8,896 nt of DNA from Pyrodictiaceae archaeon (GTDB lineage: Archaea; Thermoproteota; Thermoprotei_A; Sulfolobales; Pyrodictiaceae), in NCBI GenBank assembly GCA_027046105.1, contig JALTZQ010000235.1, forward strand, positions 1 through 8,896, read 5' to 3'. Below the pieces are notes generated by a model. The model saw only the letters and a program-made list of their open reading frames with translations. It was not told the origin of the DNA and made no database searches. Of the stretch, positions 5,795 to 8,896 are shown in pieces. The position numbers were made by a program, and so were the translations under genes. How positions within the stretch are numbered: position 1 is the stretch's first letter; every line of letters starts with the position of its first letter.

Positions 5795-7081
5795 CAACGC
5801 CTTACCATAGCTTGCACGAGCAAGCTCCTCTATAACCATCCGGGCACGGTTGTCACCAGCTTCATCCGCTAACCATAGGGCCTTACCCACTATATCGTCC
5901 AAGCTCGGTCTTCTGGCAGGATCTCCCTTCGGCGTCATAACCGTCTCCTCGTACCTTCCTCCACCAATATGTACTACCACCGTTGCTGGCTGTTGCTTAG
6001 GGTACATCGAGGTATAAGTATCACTTACTTTGACCACGATGTTCCTCGCTAGTCTCCTCACTCTAGGATCACTAAGAGCACGCCTTAATTCACCTATGCC
6101 AAGCCTACCATATATGAGGGCCGCTGCTACAAGTAGCGGTAAACTAAACCGTGCCTGTGAAAGCGTTTGCGGTTCACGTATACCTGCTACACGTGCAGCC
6201 TCCTCATACACTACCACCTCTATCTTTTCCGCATAGTCTACCCTACCTAGCATGGCATGTATGCGTTCGGCCGCCTCCACAGCCGTATGACTATGCCTAC
6301 ACGAGGGATAAAACTTGTACCCATTCATTAGTATCGCTGGTTCACGAATATCTGGAATAGAGCACTCTCCCCTGTACGCCCTACACACGTCATCTAACAC
6401 GTTGGGGATGCTCTCCTTGGCTAAAGAACCTATGCTAGCTGCTGTAATACCAAGCGTTACAGCATGAACTGGTGACAAGGGTTTATAGAGGGCTTTGCTA
6501 CGATTTATGCTCCAGAGCCCACCCATGTATGTTAGCGCAAGGCTTAGCGATGCTGCAAGCGACTCGCCGCTCGTCCCTATGGCTAATGTTGCGACAGTGG
6601 CCGCTGCAGTAGCTCCAGCAGTTGCGGTTGTATGCCAAGTACGGTAATGGTTCCTGCCCAGTAATCCGCCTACAAGTAGTGCTGTCTCGTATCCCGCTAC
6701 CATGAGCCTCAATGCATCCCCCAGTTCTAAGCCATGACCTGCAGTCATGGCCAGTAGTGTCGGAACAACAACTGCTCCTGCATGTGTATACCCAGGTGCA
6801 AGCCAGTCATCAAGCTCTAGGCTATGAGCTAGAAACGCATTAGCTCTTGCTGCACCAAGAGTAGAAGCTCGCCTCCAAAGCCCTAATACAATGCCTTCAC
6901 CTTGCTCCACACCGGCTAGCACATGCGCTGCCTGCCGAGAGAAGGAATCAATACCTGGCGCGGCTGCTGCAACAGCAATGGTGTCTATTAGTGCTTTACG
7001 TGCCTCCTCCAAAACATTCGTGGAGGCATTCTCATAGACGTCTAATACTCTATCAACAATAGCGCTGAGCAAATTAGGCAA
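5765..7081 (-). CDS. MmgE/PrpD-family lyase (2-methylcitrate dehydratase / cis-aconitate decarboxylase-like)
   Basis: The family includes 2-methylcitrate dehydratase and cis-aconitate decarboxylase, which act on tricarboxylates and related acids without a metal cluster. The 438-residue length is normal. Family hallmarks: LELDDW with HAGAVVVPTLLA (88-111; Asp91/Asp92 and His100), TWHTTATAGATAAA (148-161, His150), the lysine-containing KALYKPLSPVHAV (196-208), KFYPSCRHSHTAVEA (256-270; His263, His265) and ARFSLPLLVAAALIYG (310-325). These fit the active-site Asp, His, His, Lys and His known from cis-aconitate decarboxylase, so the enzyme is probably active; the mapping is by eye. The start is a TTG directly after the stop of the DUF4387 gene (TAG-TTG), with GGGTGA 8 nt upstream, so it is the third gene of a coupled operon. 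The substrate is unknown. Its 3' end overlaps the convergent ABC ATPase gene by 30 bp. Confidence 0.93.
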   Translation of the reverse strand: MPNLLSAIVDRVLDVYENASTNVLEEARKALIDTIAVAAAAPGIDSFSRQAAHVLAGVEQGEGIVLGLWRRASTLGAARANAFLAHSLELDDWLAPGYTHAGAVVVPTLLAMTAGHGLELGDALRLMVAGYETALLVGGLLGRNHYRTWHTTATAGATAAATVATLAIGTSGESLAASLSLALTYMGGLWSINRSKALYKPLSPVHAVTLGITAASIGSLAKESIPNVLDDVCRAYRGECSIPDIREPAILMNGYKFYPSCRHSHTAVEAAERIHAMLGRVDYAEKIEVVVYEEAARVAGIREPQTLSQARFSLPLLVAAALIYGRLGIGELRRALSDPRVRRLARNIVVKVSDTYTSMYPKQQPATVVVHIGGGRYEETVMTPKGDPARRPSLDDIVGKALWLADEAGDNRARMVIEELARASYGKALSSIIEGALG

Positions 7082-7432
7082 CTAAGCATTCACCCGGGGT
7101 ACGCATTTTTCGAGATCCAGTGTGAGGAGGGCTAGTGGTATATGTTGTTGTGCACCATAGACGTCCGTATCTCCTATAGAGCCTGCTGGGACTCTACGCC
7201 TAATATTCACCTTAATGGCGAGACTTGGCTCATAGACGTGTACTGATAAAACATCGTCAATCCCGATATTGTATGCTCTCGCTACCAGCTCTTTCGTTAA
7301 CACAGTAGCTACTTCATGTAGACACTCACTAGATGGTAGAATAACATCTATGGTTACAATGTATGGTCCTGCATTCTTACTCCTTAACACGAGCGCTACA
7401 TCACTAAGCTTTACCCGGGCCACACAGTTCAC
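7082..7432 (-). CDS. DUF4387-family protein
   Basis: A 116-residue protein that matches DUF4387 from end to end: KLSDVALVLRSKNAGPYIVTID (8-29, with the RSKNAGP core at 17-23), the YEPSLAIKVNIRR segment (67-79) and PAGSIGDTDVYGAQQHIPL (82-100, with the near-invariant GDTDVYGAQQH). The biochemical function is not known to me. Members usually sit beside, or are fused to, AtuA/DUF1446 proteins, so it is likely a subunit or partner of the upstream AtuA-family protein. The GTG start at 7432 shares bases with the upstream TGA (GTGA, 7429-7432), a classic coupled junction. No membrane segment or signal peptide is seen. Confidence 0.93.
   Translation of the reverse strand: MNCVARVKLSDVALVLRSKNAGPYIVTIDVILPSSECLHEVATVLTKELVARAYNIGIDDVLSVHVYEPSLAIKVNIRRRVPAGSIGDTDVYGAQQHIPLALLTLDLEKCVPRVNA
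7090..7095 (-). promoter_or_regulatory. Ribosome binding site deciding the TTG start of the MmgE/PrpD gene
   Basis: On the minus strand this reads GGGTGA, matching the GGTGA part of the archaeal Shine-Dalgarno GGAGGTGAT. It lies within the last codons of the DUF4387 gene and 8 nt before TTG 7081, which supports that non-ATG start directly after the upstream stop. Confidence 0.6.
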
Positions 7433-8796
7433 CCTACAACAACCTCTTCTATGGGGAACAGCTCAAGAGGGTCCTTGAGCTCTAGTAGGTGCCAGATACT
7501 CCACTCGTAGACTCTACCAACTCTGACCTCACTAGGACTCAATGGCAAGGCTAGGTTTCCCGCCGTTGTCTTACGCCCAGGCCACCCGATATGCATCAAA
7601 GTACTCCTCATAAGCGATGCAACAGCTTCTGCACGCTCCCAGCTATCAGCAACAACATCTATCAGTAATCCTACCTCGTGGCCTGGTTGTGGAGTAGGCT
7701 CCCATGATTTTAGGATAGCATCCCTACCATACACGTGCACCTCGACACGATAGCCCTCTCGACCCATCACATCCTCAACAACCTTGATGGCTTCATTGAC
7801 GAGCTGGTCTAGACGTGATATGAAGTCTGGATCCCTTGCACCAGCAAACACGATGACACGATAGCCCGTGAGCTTTACACCCTCTAGTTTAACCATGTAT
7901 CTCTCCGCTTCAACCCATCTAGTACCACGGACAACTACCCGTCCCCCACCTATCTCTTCGTAGACAGCATCTGCTAGATCGGCATACCCCCCAGGCACTA
8001 CTTCTCGTACTGGATTTGTTCTCTCATAGAGAGCATGCTCTGCAACCGAGACCCTTGTAGCTCTACGCCTAGGATTCAACGGGTATACCTCGAACTCACT
8101 CCTTCTCAACACCCCCATCATGCCATCACTTCCACTACCAGGCTCCGCCGCTATAGCTCCACACTCCAGTATCTTCGCCATATGCACAGCCAAGCCACGG
8201 TCAAAGCCTCGAAGCCACGCTAGAGCAGCAAATGGTGCAACGTCTACAGAGCGTCCACCAACAACAAGATCTACATTTAGCTTCAGAGCCTCCATGAAAG
8301 GCTCTACTCCAGCCTGTGCAACAATGCGGATTGACTCCTTTACGATGCGTGGAGAAAGGCCTCCATAAGGATACCCTTCTGCAGGCTCAATAGAATCTCC
8401 TCTCGCTAGCCTCTCAAGCAAATATTCTCTGGATACATCACTCCAGATGACTGCTACTCGGAGCTTTCTACTCAGTCGTTTCGCAACACGCTTCACTAGC
8501 GCCAACAAGTGGTTGACGTGCGGCTTTGCCCCAGCACCACCAGCACTACCGATAAGAAGTGGTATCTCATTCTCGAGACTAGTTTGCAGGAGATAGTAGA
8601 GATCCCTCTCAACGGCAGCATCACTAACAAAGGGCACCCCCTCACCTAGGTAGTATGGGCCTGGATCAGTAGAGCCAGCATCTACAGCTATAGCGTCTGG
8701 TTCATCGCGTAACCCTCTCTCGAGACTTTCAAGCGGAAACCCATAGCCCAATATAGCTGTTGGCGATAATATTCTCAGCTCAGCCAGGCCCAACAC
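7429..8796 (-). CDS. AtuA-family protein (DUF1446, acyclic terpene utilisation A-like)
   Basis: A 455-residue protein of the AtuA/DUF1446 family, named after a gene of the acyclic terpene (citronellol/geraniol) catabolic cluster of Pseudomonas; the reaction has not been established to my knowledge. Hallmark motifs are ILGYGFP (15-21), AVDAGSTDPGPYYLGEG (37-53), LIGSAGGAGAKPHV (81-94), DLVVGGRSVDVAPFAALAW (176-194), the KILECGAIAAEPGSG stretch (208-222) followed by DGMMG (224-228), HALYERTNP (254-262) and FAGARDPDFI (317-326). Glycine-rich acidic loops suggest a cofactor- or phosphate-binding enzyme (inference). GTG 8796 is used as start, with TTG as the next codon; no Shine-Dalgarno precedes it and a TATA box lies only ~20 nt away, so the mRNA is probably leaderless. 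It is the first gene of the operon with DUF4387 and MmgE/PrpD. Confidence 0.93.
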   Translation of the reverse strand: MLGLAELRILSPTAILGYGFPLESLERGLRDEPDAIAVDAGSTDPGPYYLGEGVPFVSDAAVERDLYYLLQTSLENEIPLLIGSAGGAGAKPHVNHLLALVKRVAKRLSRKLRVAVIWSDVSREYLLERLARGDSIEPAEGYPYGGLSPRIVKESIRIVAQAGVEPFMEALKLNVDLVVGGRSVDVAPFAALAWLRGFDRGLAVHMAKILECGAIAAEPGSGSDGMMGVLRRSEFEVYPLNPRRRATRVSVAEHALYERTNPVREVVPGGYADLADAVYEEIGGGRVVVRGTRWVEAERYMVKLEGVKLTGYRVIVFAGARDPDFISRLDQLVNEAIKVVEDVMGREGYRVEVHVYGRDAILKSWEPTPQPGHEVGLLIDVVADSWERAEAVASLMRSTLMHIGWPGRKTTAGNLALPLSPSEVRVGRVYEWSIWHLLELKDPLELFPIEEVVVG

Positions 8797-8812
8797 CCAA
8801 GAACAAATAGGC

Positions 8813-8818
8813 TTAAAA
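8813..8818 (-). promoter_or_regulatory. TATA box of the AtuA-DUF4387-MmgE/PrpD operon
   Basis: On the minus strand CCTATTTTAAGCC contains a TTTTAA core, a good archaeal box A. Its centre is about 20 nt before GTG 8796, which puts the transcription start at or next to the start codon, as expected for a leaderless archaeal message. No Shine-Dalgarno is present. Confidence 0.5.
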
Positions 8819-8822
8819 TAGG

Positions 8823-8878
8823 CATAGGATATGAGTTACTCCCACCATCAACTTACTAGCATCTACTAGTATCCTATG
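8823..8878. repeat. 9-bp perfect inverted repeat with inner dyad upstream of the AtuA operon
   Basis: CATAGGATA at 8823-8831 and TATCCTATG at 8870-8878 are exact inverted repeats separated by 38 nt. Between them, ACTAG-N6-CTAGT (8855-8870) forms a second perfect dyad that shares one base with the outer right arm. The proximal arm ends 4 bp upstream of the TATA box, so these are candidate operator sites for the operon. Nothing else is seen in 8797-8896 apart from an ATG at the very edge (8894-8896) that cannot be judged. Confidence 0.45.
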
Positions 8879-8896
8879 ACACACGGGCTTGCCATG

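Noticed and set aside
6030..6360. Plus-strand open frames opposite the MmgE/PrpD gene
   Set aside because: Antisense to conserved active-site coding sequence; composition not protein-like.
7100..7110. T-run as a terminator
   Set aside because: A five-base T-run (ATTTTTC) lies inside the DUF4387 coding region, on the strand opposite to transcription; not a terminator.
8035..8368. Plus-strand open frames opposite the AtuA gene
   Set aside because: Shadows of a gene with many conserved family motifs.
8894..8896. ATG at the right edge as the start of a divergent gene
   Set aside because: Only three bases are visible; no clear Shine-Dalgarno or plus-strand TATA box could be assigned.
1..8896. 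CRISPR array, insertion sequence or attachment site
   Set aside because: No regularly spaced repeats, transposase motifs, terminal inverted repeats or integrase/tRNA junctions were seen; gene composition looks uniform across the window.

Overview
The window looks like part of a hyperthermophilic crenarchaeon, most likely a Pyrodictiaceae- or Desulfurococcales-type organism. The purine nucleoside/methylthioadenosine phosphorylase resembles the Sulfolobus enzyme, and a PurP-family protein (an archaeal family) is present. Genes are tightly packed and overlapping. TTG and GTG start codons dominate: eight of the ten genes appear to start with one or the other. The only strong TATA-box-like element sits so close to its start codon that the message is probably leaderless. 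Species identity is an inference; no rRNA or tRNA marker is present.

Layout. (1) 1-1428 (minus, cut by the window edge) encodes a secreted C25 (gingipain/caspase-fold) cysteine peptidase with an intact His-Cys pair. (2) 1529-1903 (plus) encodes a 124-residue protein of unknown function, divergent from the peptidase. (3) 1987-2733 (plus) encodes a 5'-methylthioadenosine/purine nucleoside phosphorylase. It meets the convergent PurP-family gene (2730-3914, minus) at a shared TTAA that holds both stop codons. An 84-residue unknown protein (3883-4137, minus) lies upstream of PurP and overlaps it. (4) 4138-4349 is a divergent intergenic region with several dyad-symmetric elements. (5) 4350-5096 and 5072-5794 (plus) encode an overlapping permease/ATPase pair of a SsuBC/TauBC-type ABC importer, without a substrate-binding protein in view. 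(6) 5765-8796 (minus) is a compact three-gene operon read right to left: AtuA-family (DUF1446) protein, DUF4387 protein, MmgE/PrpD-family lyase. (7) 8797-8896 is the operon's promoter region, with a 9-bp perfect inverted repeat and an inner dyad.

How the genes may work together. The AtuA-DUF4387-MmgE/PrpD set is the most interesting part. All three families are recognisable, but the substrate and pathway are not known to me. DUF4387 and AtuA proteins commonly travel together, and MmgE/PrpD enzymes dehydrate or decarboxylate tricarboxylates and related acids, so an organic-acid or branched-acid catabolic module is a reasonable inference. The ABC importer converges on this operon and overlaps its last gene by 30 bp, but a functional link is only a guess. 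The phosphorylase and the PurP-like protein both belong to purine metabolism. The PurP-like protein lacks some motifs I would expect in a canonical FAICAR synthetase and may be a paralog with another role.
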